Shown here piece by piece: positions 1-5,997 of a DNA stretch of 7,377 bases. The position numbers and the translations under genes are program-made. Location of the stretch: contig JBJXFY010000418.1 of assembly GCA_046155815.1 (NCBI GenBank), positions 1-7,377 of the forward strand, read 5' to 3'. The stretch is from JBJXFY01 sp046155815. GTDB taxonomy: Bacteria; Verrucomicrobiota; Verrucomicrobiia; Limisphaerales; CAIMTB01. The notes beneath the pieces were generated by a model. The model searched no databases. It saw nothing but the letters and a program-made list of their open reading frames with translations, and was not told the origin of the DNA. Every line of letters begins with the position of its first letter. Positions within the stretch are counted from its first letter, which is position 1.

Positions 1-720
1 CGGGCCGACGGCGCGGGCCCTGTAGTTGCCGAAGCAGAGGTGCGTGCAGACGCGCGTCCGGCCCGCGACGGTCTCCACCGTGCGGTTGAAGATGTCCACG
101 AAGCGCCGCGTGTCCTCGCGGTAGGCGTAGCAGCTCATGCTCGGCTCATCCACGCTCAGCTCGGTGGAGCCGGCGGCGACCAGATCCTCCAGCTCCTTCC
201 GCACCAGCGGCAGCAGTGCCTCGGTCAGCGCCCAACGGTCGGCGTAGCCCAGCTCCGGCCGCGGCAGCAGCCGGCCGGAGAGCGTGTAGGGACCGGGGAC
301 GGAGGCCTTCAGGGTGAATGGGGAATGATGAGCGGTGAAGGGGGCGGCGACGCGCTGCAGGCGCTTGAATTCCTCGACCGCGCCCAGGCCGCGCGGGGCG
401 GCGAGCGGGGCCAGGACCTTGTGCTTGCCACGCTGGTCATGGGCCGGCGGACCGAAGCGGCGCGGGGGCGCAGCCTCGAGGTCAATCCCCGCGATGCAGC
501 CGTAGAACGAAAGGTTGAAGTCCAGCCGCGTCTGCTCTCCGTCCGTGATCACGTCGAGGCCGGCGGCGAGCTGGTCATGCACAGCCGCGACCACCGCGTC
601 CTCCTGGACTTCGGCGAGATCGTCCGGGCCGAAGCGGTCGAGCTGCGTCGCGGCCAGTTCGAGCCAGCCGGGAAAGGGATACGAGCCGATGACGGAAGTG
701 CGGAGCGGGCAGGATTGCAC
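1..720 (-). CDS. Short MetE-like (cobalamin-independent methionine synthase catalytic-domain) protein, 3' part cut off by window edge
   Basis: The reverse strand is open from position 720 to the left edge, giving 240 residues. Catalytic-domain features of cobalamin-independent methionine synthase are visible in order: an IGSYP homocysteine-loop motif at residues 11-15, a DGEQTRLD segment at 60-67 containing the conserved Glu (E62), a DEP motif at 191-193, and a THLC segment whose H227 and C229 match the first two zinc ligands of MetE. The later ligands would lie past the edge. By family knowledge this domain methylates homocysteine to methionine in the cytoplasm. The protein begins directly at the IGS motif, so it lacks the N-terminal folate-binding half of full MetE and resembles the short, folate-independent type. 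The chosen start is GTG at 720-718, a few residues before the conserved motif as in short homologues; no clear ribosome site is seen and a start further upstream is possible. It follows btaB by 56 bp and is probably cotranscribed. The methyl donor is unknown. Confidence 0.85.
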   Translation of the reverse strand, partial: MQSCPLRTSVIGSYPFPGWLELAATQLDRFGPDDLAEVQEDAVVAAVHDQLAAGLDVITDGEQTRLDFNLSFYGCIAGIDLEAAPPRRFGPPAHDQRGKHKVLAPLAAPRGLGAVEEFKRLQRVAAPFTAHHSPFTLKASVPGPYTLSGRLLPRPELGYADRWALTEALLPLVRKELEDLVAAGSTELSVDEPSMSCYAYREDTRRFVDIFNRTVETVAGRTRVCTHLCFGNYRARAVGP

Positions 721-776
721 GCGCCAAGTGCCGCGAAGATTGCCCGCCGTCGCAAGCCAGAACCGCCGCCGCGCGG

Positions 777-1409
777 CTAAACCCCGGCCGCCTTGATCCC
801 GATAAAGAGGAGGTACTCCCACCACCCGGCATAGGCTGGGCGGACCTCGGCCACCTCCGGCCGGCAGGTGGCCTTCAGCTTTGGCAGGAGGTCACGCTCC
901 ATGCGGACGTGGTTCACACCCATCCAGCGCCGGAACCACGCCGCATCCGAGCCGTGGAAGTCCACCACGGCGAGCCGGCCGCCAGGCGCCAGGTCTCCGA
1001 CGGCCGCCTCGATCACCTGCTCCCAGCCGGGGTGGATCATCGTCAGGCAGTAGGAGAACAGGATGAGGTCCGGCGCGGGTGTGGGCCGCAGCGGTCCGGT
1101 ATAAAAGCCTTCTCGCAGCGTGAGGCGGTGCCCGACCGCGGCGAGGTTCCGCCGGGCCACGCGCAGCATGTCCGCGCTGCCGTCGAGGCCGGTGAGCTCC
1201 GCCAAGGGGAATTCTCGCGCCAGCCGCCGCAGGTTCACCCCCGTGCCGCAGCCGATTTCCAGAATCCGCCGGGGAGGGCCGCCGGCCACCGCGAGGTCGA
1301 GGATGGCCGACCGGCCGAACAGGAAGCTCCAGCGCGTGGTGTCGTAGATGCGCGCGTGCAGCGAGTAGTAGCGGCGCAGGGCCTCGCCGCCGGCCGCGTC
1401 CGCGCTCAT
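777..1409 (-). CDS. btaB: BtaB, SAM-dependent diacylglyceryl-homoserine N-methyltransferase
   Basis: This is a 210-residue class I methyltransferase. The SAM-binding motif I EIGCGTGVNL is at residues 51-60, with the acidic end of strand 2 near TGLDGSADM (73-81) and an APGGRLAVVDF strand at 141-151. The N-terminal RYYSLHARIYD segment (13-23) and the length fit BtaB of the betaine-lipid pathway. BtaB adds three methyl groups to the homoserine nitrogen of the BtaA product to make diacylglyceryl-trimethylhomoserine (DGTS), releasing three S-adenosylhomocysteine at the membrane surface. The start is the ATG at 1409-1407, which overlaps the btaA stop as ATGA. A GCGAGG ribosome site lies 4 bases upstream (1419-1414), inside btaA, which indicates translational coupling. 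The open frame extends upstream to 1595, but that part is a shadow of btaA. As a sequence alone it could be a generic methyltransferase; adjacency to btaA makes the BtaB call strong. Confidence 0.87.
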   Translation of the reverse strand: MSADAAGGEALRRYYSLHARIYDTTRWSFLFGRSAILDLAVAGGPPRRILEIGCGTGVNLRRLAREFPLAELTGLDGSADMLRVARRNLAAVGHRLTLREGFYTGPLRPTPAPDLILFSYCLTMIHPGWEQVIEAAVGDLAPGGRLAVVDFHGSDAAWFRRWMGVNHVRMERDLLPKLKATCRPEVAEVRPAYAGWWEYLLFIGIKAAGV

Positions 1410-2686
1410 TGGACCTCGCCGAAGTACAGGCTGCCGTAAGTGCCCACGCGGTCCTGCCGGTGCAGCACCTCCACGCCCTCCGTGATGAAGCGGACGCGGG
1501 CCGCTACGAATTCCGGCAGGAACTCCGCCCGCGGCGCGGCGGAGCGGAAGAGGATGCGGGAGCCCGGCCGGCTGTTGGCGAGGATGAGTCGCCACTCTTC
1601 AGCGAGCGCCGCAGGGTCGTACGCGGCCAGCCAGTCCTGGTGGTCCAGCAGCACGTAGTGCGAGTAGGGCGCGGGATGTTTCCGGAGGAAATCCGCCAGC
1701 AGCGTCGTGTGCGTCCGCACGCGGCCGGCGCGATCACGGAGCGCGGCGAAATGATCCGGCCGAAGATAGCCCGGGCAGCAGTCCGGCGTGTAGCGTCCGG
1801 TCATGTACACGCGCCAGAAGTAGTTGTCGTGCATCGGCACCCGCGTTGCCACGTGACGCAGCTTGTCGCGCACGTAGGCGGTGACGCCGCCCGCGTACTC
1901 CTCGGTGATGAGCCGCGTCTGCGGGCGCGGCACGCCCAGCAGCGAGAGCGTCATCGGCTGGCGCACGAGCCATTCGCTGAAGCCGTTCCACAGCCGGGGC
2001 TCGATGCGGTCGAAGGCCCGCGTCTGCGCCGCGACGTCCGGCGCGGCGAGCAGCTCCTCCAGCGCGCTGCGAAGGGCCGCGCCGCGCCGCAGCAGGAAGG
2101 CGTGGAACACCCAGGCCACGTCGCCGGACGAGCCGTGGAAGTAGAACGACCGCTTGAAATGCCGACCGTTGAGGTAGTGGCGCTTCTCCTGCCAGAACGC
2201 CGCGGCCTCCGGGGTCAGGCGTGGCGCGAGCGCCCGGAGCAGTGCGTCGAAGCCGCGGTGCCGCCCTTCCCCGAACGCCTGCCAGAGGTCGTCGTGCGGG
2301 GCGTGTTCCAGCAGCCGCAGCTTCAGCTCGAGCAGCGCGTTCTGCCGCGGGTTCACGTCCACCGCGTGGATTTCCGCGGGATCGTCGAGGAGGTAGTCGA
2401 GCGCATTGCAGCCGGCGCTGGTGATCATGACCACGCGGCTGTCGGGGCCGAGGCCGAGCAGCTCGCGGTCAATGCGCGGATCTTCCCAGCACGCATTGTA
2501 GACCAGCCGGTTCCGGTGGACGCCGTGGAAGAAGGCGTCGTAGGCCCAGCCCTTCAGCCGCTGTGTGGCCCGGCGGAGGCCCGAGGACACCGCGTCTCGG
2601 GCGCTGCGGATGGATTCGGCGGCGGTCTCGGCGGGCGCCGGGTGCGCAGGCAGGCTGAGGCCCGGCGGGCCGGATGGTTCAGGCAT
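1406..2686 (-). CDS. btaA: BtaA, SAM:diacylglycerol 3-amino-3-carboxypropyltransferase (DUF3419 family)
   Basis: This is a 426-residue member of the BtaA/DUF3419 family. It transfers the 3-amino-3-carboxypropyl group of SAM to diacylglycerol, making diacylglyceryl-homoserine and methylthioadenosine, the first step of betaine-lipid synthesis at the inner membrane. Visible family features are YNACWEDPRID (63-73), the SAM-binding loop VVMITSAGCNALDYLL (85-100) with the acidic strand-2 end AVDVNP (108-113), YFHGSSGDVAWVF (182-194), and a second Rossmann-like part in the C-terminal region with YSHYVLLDHQDWL (341-353). The first 25 or so residues are Pro/Ala-rich and probably disordered. The start is ATG at 2686-2684; an AGGG lies only 2 bases upstream, so the ribosome site is poor. 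The stop overlaps the btaB start. A 102-bp gap separates it from the upstream SIS gene, so it may have its own promoter. In several bacteria this pathway responds to phosphate starvation; no convincing Pho box is seen here. Confidence 0.9.
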   Translation of the reverse strand: MPEPSGPPGLSLPAHPAPAETAAESIRSARDAVSSGLRRATQRLKGWAYDAFFHGVHRNRLVYNACWEDPRIDRELLGLGPDSRVVMITSAGCNALDYLLDDPAEIHAVDVNPRQNALLELKLRLLEHAPHDDLWQAFGEGRHRGFDALLRALAPRLTPEAAAFWQEKRHYLNGRHFKRSFYFHGSSGDVAWVFHAFLLRRGAALRSALEELLAAPDVAAQTRAFDRIEPRLWNGFSEWLVRQPMTLSLLGVPRPQTRLITEEYAGGVTAYVRDKLRHVATRVPMHDNYFWRVYMTGRYTPDCCPGYLRPDHFAALRDRAGRVRTHTTLLADFLRKHPAPYSHYVLLDHQDWLAAYDPAALAEEWRLILANSRPGSRILFRSAAPRAEFLPEFVAARVRFITEGVEVLHRQDRVGTYGSLYFGEVQ

Positions 2687-2788
2687 GTCCCTGAGACGCT
2701 AGTCCGCGTGACGAAGCCGCGGCAAAACACGTTTCTGTAACAAACCCCGCCCCGGGTCGCGGGCGGTGCGGTCCGGCGGCCCAGCCCA
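2687..2788 (-). promoter_or_regulatory. Intergenic gap upstream of btaA, possible promoter region
   Basis: This is 102 bp between the stop of the SIS gene and the btaA start. Most of it is very GC-rich, with one AT-rich island at about 2723-2745. Read on the minus strand the island contains TTGTTACAG and GTGTTTTG stretches, where a promoter or operator would be easiest to place. No clear -35/-10 pair with good spacing is visible, so this marks a likely location rather than a defined promoter. Confidence 0.3.
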
Positions 2789-3634
2789 CTAGACCGGGCC
2801 TGGTCCCGGTCGGTCCGGCACCGATCCTGCCGGCGTCGTCCCCAGCCCCAGCCGCTCGTACAGCCTCGCCAGCCGCCGCGCGTGCTCGTCGTAGGCCGCC
2901 TCAAACAGCTCCGTGGCCCGCGCCCGGCCCACGATGGCCCCGGCCGTCAGCACCTTCGGCGGCTGGCCGGCGGCCGTCAGCCGCGCGGCGACTTCCGCCT
3001 TGATCGCGTTCACCAGCAGGCAGCCGCCCACGGTCGAGCCGGGCGCCACCGGCGTGTCGAGGCCGGGCACGCGGACCATCGCGTCGCCCACGGGCGCACC
3101 GGTGTCGAGCACCAGGTCCGCGAAATCCGGCAGCTTCTTCCCGTCGGCGCGCTGGCTCGGGCTGGCCTCGCTGTGCGCGCGGGAGATGATCGCCACCACG
3201 CGCACGTTGCGGCGGCGGAACTCCTCCGCCATCTCGATGGGCACGACGTTGCAGCCGCCGGACGAGATCACGAGCGCGCTGTCCCGTGGCGAAAGGTCGA
3301 AGTTGCGCAGGATGCGCGTCGCCAGGCCGCTGACGTTCTCGAGGAACATCGCCTGCCGCTGCCCGTTCGCGCCGACCACGAGGTTGTGGAAGCTCAGCGA
3401 CAGCTCGACGATCGGATTGAAGCCGGGAAACGAGCCGTACCGCGGCCACATCTCCTCGACCATGATGCGTGAATGGCCGGAGCCAAAGACGTGGACCATC
3501 CGCCCGGCGAGGATGGTGGCGGCAAACCAGTCCGCGGTCTGCTGGACGGCGGGAAGCTGGCGCTCCACGGCGTCCACCAGCACACGGCTGTGCGCGAGGT
3601 AGTCCGCGGCAGGCGATGAATCGGAGCGGTTCAA
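2789..3634 (-). CDS. UPF0309-type SIS-domain protein, putative phosphosugar isomerase
   Basis: This is a 281-residue single SIS-domain protein. SIS domains bind phosphosugars and carry out isomerisation or related chemistry in the cytoplasm. The P-loop-like FGSGHS is at residues 50-55, the phosphosugar-binding turn ISSGGCNVVPIEMAE at 123-137, and a conserved C-terminal GAPVGDAMV (179-187) plus STVGGCLLVNAI (200-211). This order matches the UPF0309 'sugar isomerase domain' family, usually about 245 residues; the extra length is mainly a Gly/Pro-rich tail (about 264-281). The substrate is unknown. The start is TTG at 3634-3632: an in-frame TAG lies 15 bases upstream, and no ATG or GTG occurs between it and the conserved part of the helix before the domain. 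The TTG overlaps the TGA of the upstream small gene as TTGA, so translation is probably coupled, which also explains the absence of a Shine-Dalgarno site. Its place behind a ROK kinase suggests a joint sugar-phosphate pathway. Confidence 0.85.
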   Translation of the reverse strand: MNRSDSSPAADYLAHSRVLVDAVERQLPAVQQTADWFAATILAGRMVHVFGSGHSRIMVEEMWPRYGSFPGFNPIVELSLSFHNLVVGANGQRQAMFLENVSGLATRILRNFDLSPRDSALVISSGGCNVVPIEMAEEFRRRNVRVVAIISRAHSEASPSQRADGKKLPDFADLVLDTGAPVGDAMVRVPGLDTPVAPGSTVGGCLLVNAIKAEVAARLTAAGQPPKVLTAGAIVGRARATELFEAAYDEHARRLARLYERLGLGTTPAGSVPDRPGPGPV

Positions 3635-3939
3635 GATGATGAAAAACTAAGGCGGCCCACTGTGCCCCGCACCCGAAATGCCGGGGCCATCGCATGATCT
3701 TGCCGGTTCGACCGGCGTTCCGCCCACGCGGCCAACGCGAAACCCACAAGCAGCAACAGGATCAACAGCGAGGCGACGATGGCTGCCTGCTCCAATGTGG
3801 CATCGAATCGGCGCATCGTGCTCCAGCGTTGCTCGGTGCGGCGGCGATAGCCGGCCGACAACAGCCAGCGCAGGCCGAAGGCACTGCGCCAGGCGGCGCC
3901 CACGAATTCCATTACGGCGGTGAAGGCCTGGGGGTCCAT
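3631..3939 (-). CDS. Small single-pass membrane protein, unrecognised
   Basis: This is a 102-residue frame packed between the ROK kinase and the SIS gene. It starts 11 bp after the kinase stop, and its TGA overlaps the TTG start of the SIS gene, the arrangement expected of an operon member. Residues 1-50 are amphipathic with many Arg and Trp (for example WRSAFGLRW at 17-25 and YRRR at 31-34). A strongly hydrophobic segment at about 53-73 (core LLILLLLVGFALAAW) would span the membrane once, followed by a basic, Ser-ending tail. Third codon positions are mostly G or C, as expected of a real gene here. ATG 3939-3937 is used as start with no clear ribosome site; an in-frame ATG at 3912-3910 is the alternative. 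The frame is also open through the kinase gene upstream, but that part is shadow. I do not recognise the family and assign no function. Another reverse frame (3647-4009) is also open but has no membrane segment and no coupled stop. Confidence 0.6.
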   Translation of the reverse strand: MDPQAFTAVMEFVGAAWRSAFGLRWLLSAGYRRRTEQRWSTMRRFDATLEQAAIVASLLILLLLVGFALAAWAERRSNRQDHAMAPAFRVRGTVGRLSFSSS

Positions 3940-3950
3940 CCGACCATGAC

Positions 3951-4922
3951 TTAGGAATCGGTGATGGCAGCCTTCCGCGCCGCACCATAGGCGCCGGCCA
4001 GGTCGCCAAGCTGCGCGGGAATCAGCCGCATCTCGTGCCCGCAGACCTTCCACTCGAAGCGGCCGACCAGTCGGCGCAGCGGGCCGAACAGCGTCTCCCC
4101 GCAGCGCGCGATGCCGCCGCCGATCACGACGACCTCCGGGTCCAGCACGTTGGTGAACGACGCGATGGCTGCCGCCAGCCCGCGGACGGCCTTGAGCCAG
4201 ACGTCCGTCGCGTTCGCGTCGCCGGCCTCGTGCGCGCGGACGAGGTCGTGCGTGGTGGCGAAGCGGCCGCCCGTCCGGGCGCGGATGTTGTGGTTGCCGA
4301 TGGCGTCCTCGAGGCTGCCGGGGCACTGGCAGATGTCCGGCAGGCCGAAGGGGTCGAGCGAGACGTGCCCGAGGTGGCCGGCCTTGCCGGTGTGGCCGCG
4401 CATGATGCGGCCGTCCACTAGCGCCGCGCCGCCCACGCCGGTGCCGAGGGTGATGAGGATCACATTGGTCAGGCCCTTGGCCGCGCCCAGCCAGACCTCG
4501 CCGAGCAGCGCGGCCTGCGCGTCGTTCAGCACCGGCACGCCTTCGGACCGGCCCAGCTCGTCGGCCCAGACCAGGCCCTCGAGTCCGGCAAACCGCCCCG
4601 GCATGAACGCGATGCTCCGCGCGTCCGCCGCCGCGATGCCGGGCGCGGACAGACCGAGGCGCGCCGGCCGGCCCAGCCCCTTCTCGGCCTGTGCGGCCAC
4701 AGCCCGCACGGCGCGCGCGAAGGCCATCGGTTCGGCGATGTCGAAAGGTTCGTGGAAGCACGCAAGCGCTTCGCCCGCGGGCGTGACCGCCACGCCCTTT
4801 ACGCTCGTACCGCCGAGATCCAGGCCGAGAAGGTAGCCTCTGGAAGCGTCTTCGGGATTTCGTGATTCAGATGCCACAGGGTTGGAGAAAGACGTGCTTG
4901 GGATCCGACGAACAGGAATCAT
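3951..4922 (-). CDS. ROK-family sugar kinase (glucokinase-like) with altered zinc motif
   Basis: This is a ROK-family protein of up to 323 residues that probably phosphorylates a hexose or amino sugar with ATP in the cytoplasm. The ATP phosphate loop LGLDLGGTSVKG is at residues 32-43, the catalytic Asp in LNDAQAA is D134, a second phosphate motif GTGVGGA at 160-166, the sugar/zinc region GHTGKAGHLGHVSLD at 176-190, and an adenosine-side VVVIGGGIA at 264-272. No helix-turn-helix precedes the kinase domain, so it is an enzyme rather than a NagC-type repressor. The usual CxCGxxGCxE zinc motif is replaced by CQCPGSLE (198-205): two residues shorter, with Ser at the place of the third Cys. The start is uncertain. 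ATG 4922-4920 gives about 29 extra, unconserved, relatively AT-rich residues with no ribosome site; GTG at 4877-4875 is an alternative. Its stop lies 11 bp before the small membrane gene. The substrate cannot be read from sequence. Confidence 0.88.
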   Translation of the reverse strand: MIPVRRIPSTSFSNPVASESRNPEDASRGYLLGLDLGGTSVKGVAVTPAGEALACFHEPFDIAEPMAFARAVRAVAAQAEKGLGRPARLGLSAPGIAAADARSIAFMPGRFAGLEGLVWADELGRSEGVPVLNDAQAALLGEVWLGAAKGLTNVILITLGTGVGGAALVDGRIMRGHTGKAGHLGHVSLDPFGLPDICQCPGSLEDAIGNHNIRARTGGRFATTHDLVRAHEAGDANATDVWLKAVRGLAAAIASFTNVLDPEVVVIGGGIARCGETLFGPLRRLVGRFEWKVCGHEMRLIPAQLGDLAGAYGAARKAAITDS

Positions 4923-4925
4923 GAA

Positions 4926-4997
4926 CAGAAGGCAACGAAGGAAACCAAGTTGGGCATGGCACGGTCATTCATCCTCCGTTTCCTTCGTTCCCTTCTG
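4926..4997. repeat. 20-bp inverted repeat (19/20) filling the SDR-ROK intergenic gap
   Basis: The left arm is 4926-4945 and the right arm 4978-4997, separated by 32 bp. CAGAAGGCAACGAAGGAAAC pairs with GTTTCCTTCGTTCCCTTCTG, with a single mismatch. The arms are much poorer in GC than the surrounding genes. The repeat occupies nearly all of the 79 bp between the SDR stop (5002) and the ROK start (4922), so the transcript would carry a long hairpin ending 3 bases before the kinase ATG. There is no T-run, so it is not a standard intrinsic terminator. It may be a dispersed palindromic repeat, an mRNA processing or stability element, or a control of kinase translation. Confidence 0.75.
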
Positions 4998-5001
4998 TGA
5001 A

Positions 5002-5802
5002 TCATGGTTCCGGCTCCGTTCTGCCGTGCTGCCCTTCGCTCACCGTCCAGCCGCCGTCCACGGCGATGACCTGGCCGGTGACGAAGCGGCTTTCGTCCGA
5101 GAGCAGCCAGACCACGGCCGCGTCCAGGTCCTCCGGCCGGCCGATGCGCCCGCCGTCCAGCGGCTGCTTGGTGCGGATGAAGTCGAGGATCGCCGCGTCG
5201 CCCTGTGCGCGCTGCGACATCGGCGTCGCGACCAGCGCGGGGGCCAGCACGTTGCAGCGGACGCCCTGCGCCGCGTACTGCGCCGCCGCCGCCCGCGTCA
5301 GGCCGATGATGCCCGCCTTGGCGGTCGCGTACGCGTGCGTGCCGAAGAACCGCGGCGACGGCGACCAGCCGAGCACGGAGCCGCAGTTCACGACGCTGCC
5401 GCCGCCATGCACGAGGAAGTGGCGGACGGCGGCGCGGTTCGAGAGGAAGATTGAGCGGAGGTTGAGGTTCAGCGTGAAGTCCCAGCCCTCGTCCGTGACC
5501 TCGTGCAGCGGGCCGTCGCCGCGCTTTCGGCCGCTGCCGCCGGCCACGTGGTACAGTCCGTGGCAGCCGCCGAAGGCCTCGACCGCGAAGGCAATCGCCC
5601 GCGGCGCGGTGCCCGGCTGCGTGGCGTCGGCGGCGAGCACGCGGGCGGCGGCGCCCAGCTCCGCGGCCACGGCGGCGGCTTTGTCCGCATCCCGGCCGAC
5701 GCAGACAACGCGCGCGCCCTCGCCCACGCAGGCGCGCGCCGCGCTCAGCCCCAGCCCGCCGGTTCCGCCGATGATGACGATGACTCTGCCAGCCAGTCGC
5801 AT
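5002..5802 (-). CDS. SDR-family NAD(P)-dependent oxidoreductase
   Basis: This is a 266-residue classical short-chain dehydrogenase/reductase, the usual length of about 250 plus a short polar tail. The cofactor loop IGGTGGLG (11-18) has Ile where the canonical TGxxxGxG motif has Thr. The catalytic residues are N114 (LNLNLR), S142 (NCGSVLG), Y158 and K162 (YATAK). The late motif RPEDLDAAVVWLLSDESRFVTGQ is at 222-244, followed by the usual VDGGW end (248-252). It interconverts an alcohol and a ketone with NAD(P)H in the cytoplasm; the substrate is unknown. There is no Arg/Lys in the loop itself, but R37 (VGRDADK) after strand 2 hints at NADP use (inference). The start is ATG 5802-5800, just before the first beta strand; the ribosome site is not evident. 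An upstream in-frame TTG (after AGGAGA near 5886) would add an unconserved Ala/Pro-rich extension and was not used. It is the first gene of the minus-strand run and diverges from the DUF4912 gene. Confidence 0.88.
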   Translation of the reverse strand: MRLAGRVIVIIGGTGGLGLSAARACVGEGARVVCVGRDADKAAAVAAELGAAARVLAADATQPGTAPRAIAFAVEAFGGCHGLYHVAGGSGRKRGDGPLHEVTDEGWDFTLNLNLRSIFLSNRAAVRHFLVHGGGSVVNCGSVLGWSPSPRFFGTHAYATAKAGIIGLTRAAAAQYAAQGVRCNVLAPALVATPMSQRAQGDAAILDFIRTKQPLDGGRIGRPEDLDAAVVWLLSDESRFVTGQVIAVDGGWTVSEGQHGRTEPEP

Positions 5803-5997
5803 GGACGGCGCGGAGGCTTGCGGGCCGGACGGCACAAAGCCAGTCCGCGTTGCGGCGGCCGCGGGCGCTGCCGGCCGGAGCAATCTCCTGCGGGCGTGGA
5901 TTCGGGATTGCACCGCTGCGCCGGGCGAAGTAATTCGCCCGTGCGCTGACGCGCGCGCCGGCCGTTCCCCAAGCCGGTGATTCCCCCCCTGAGCGCC
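5803..5997. promoter_or_regulatory. Divergent intergenic region between SDR and DUF4912 genes
   Basis: These 195 bp separate two divergent starts, so promoters for both directions should lie here. The sequence is GC-rich with a less GC-rich patch at about 5880-5940. On the plus strand TTGCAC (5908-5913), 17 bases and TAATTC (5931-5936) form a weak -35/-10-like pair matching consensus only poorly. A perfect hairpin (5922-5941) lies over the same spot. No convincing minus-strand promoter was found. Confidence 0.35.
5922..5941. promoter_or_regulatory. Perfect 8-bp inverted repeat with GTAA loop, possible operator or 5'-UTR hairpin
   Basis: CGGGCGAA (5922-5929) and TTCGCCCG (5934-5941) are exact reverse complements around GTAA. 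As plus-strand RNA this is an 8-bp stem closed by a GNRA-type tetraloop, 56 bases before the DUF4912 ATG. As DNA it could be a dyad bound by a regulator. No T-run follows on either strand, so it is not an intrinsic terminator. Confidence 0.5.

Noticed and set aside
40..780. Long plus-strand open frame of 246 codons
   Set aside because: The opposite strand encodes recognisable MetE-family motifs (IGSYP, DGE, DEP, HxC); the plus frame is Arg/Gly/Gln-rich with no family features, typical of high-GC antisense openness.
1409..2740. Plus-strand open frame of 443 codons antisense to btaA
   Set aside because: It exactly shadows BtaA, which has clear DUF3419 motifs; the antisense product is Val/Arg/His-rich without any recognised domain.
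2731..2745. GTTTCTGTAACAAAC as a Pho box or operator upstream of btaA
   Set aside because: Only one CTGTAAC half-like unit is present, on the opposite strand, without the second direct repeat; the palindrome is imperfect.
2792..2811. GACCGGG/CCCGGTC inverted repeat at the end of the SIS gene, as a terminator
   Set aside because: The 7-bp stem with a 6-base loop is real but lies inside the coding end and is followed by GC-rich sequence with no T-run on the minus strand.
3647..4009. Second minus-strand open frame of 120 codons overlapping the small membrane gene
   Set aside because: It lacks a hydrophobic segment, overlaps the end of the ROK gene, and has no start/stop coupling with the neighbours.
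5803..5888. Upstream TTG start for the SDR with a preceding AGGAG
   Set aside because: The purine run is only one base from the TTG and the added residues are Ala/Pro-rich and unlike SDR starts, whereas ATG 5802 lies right before the first beta strand.
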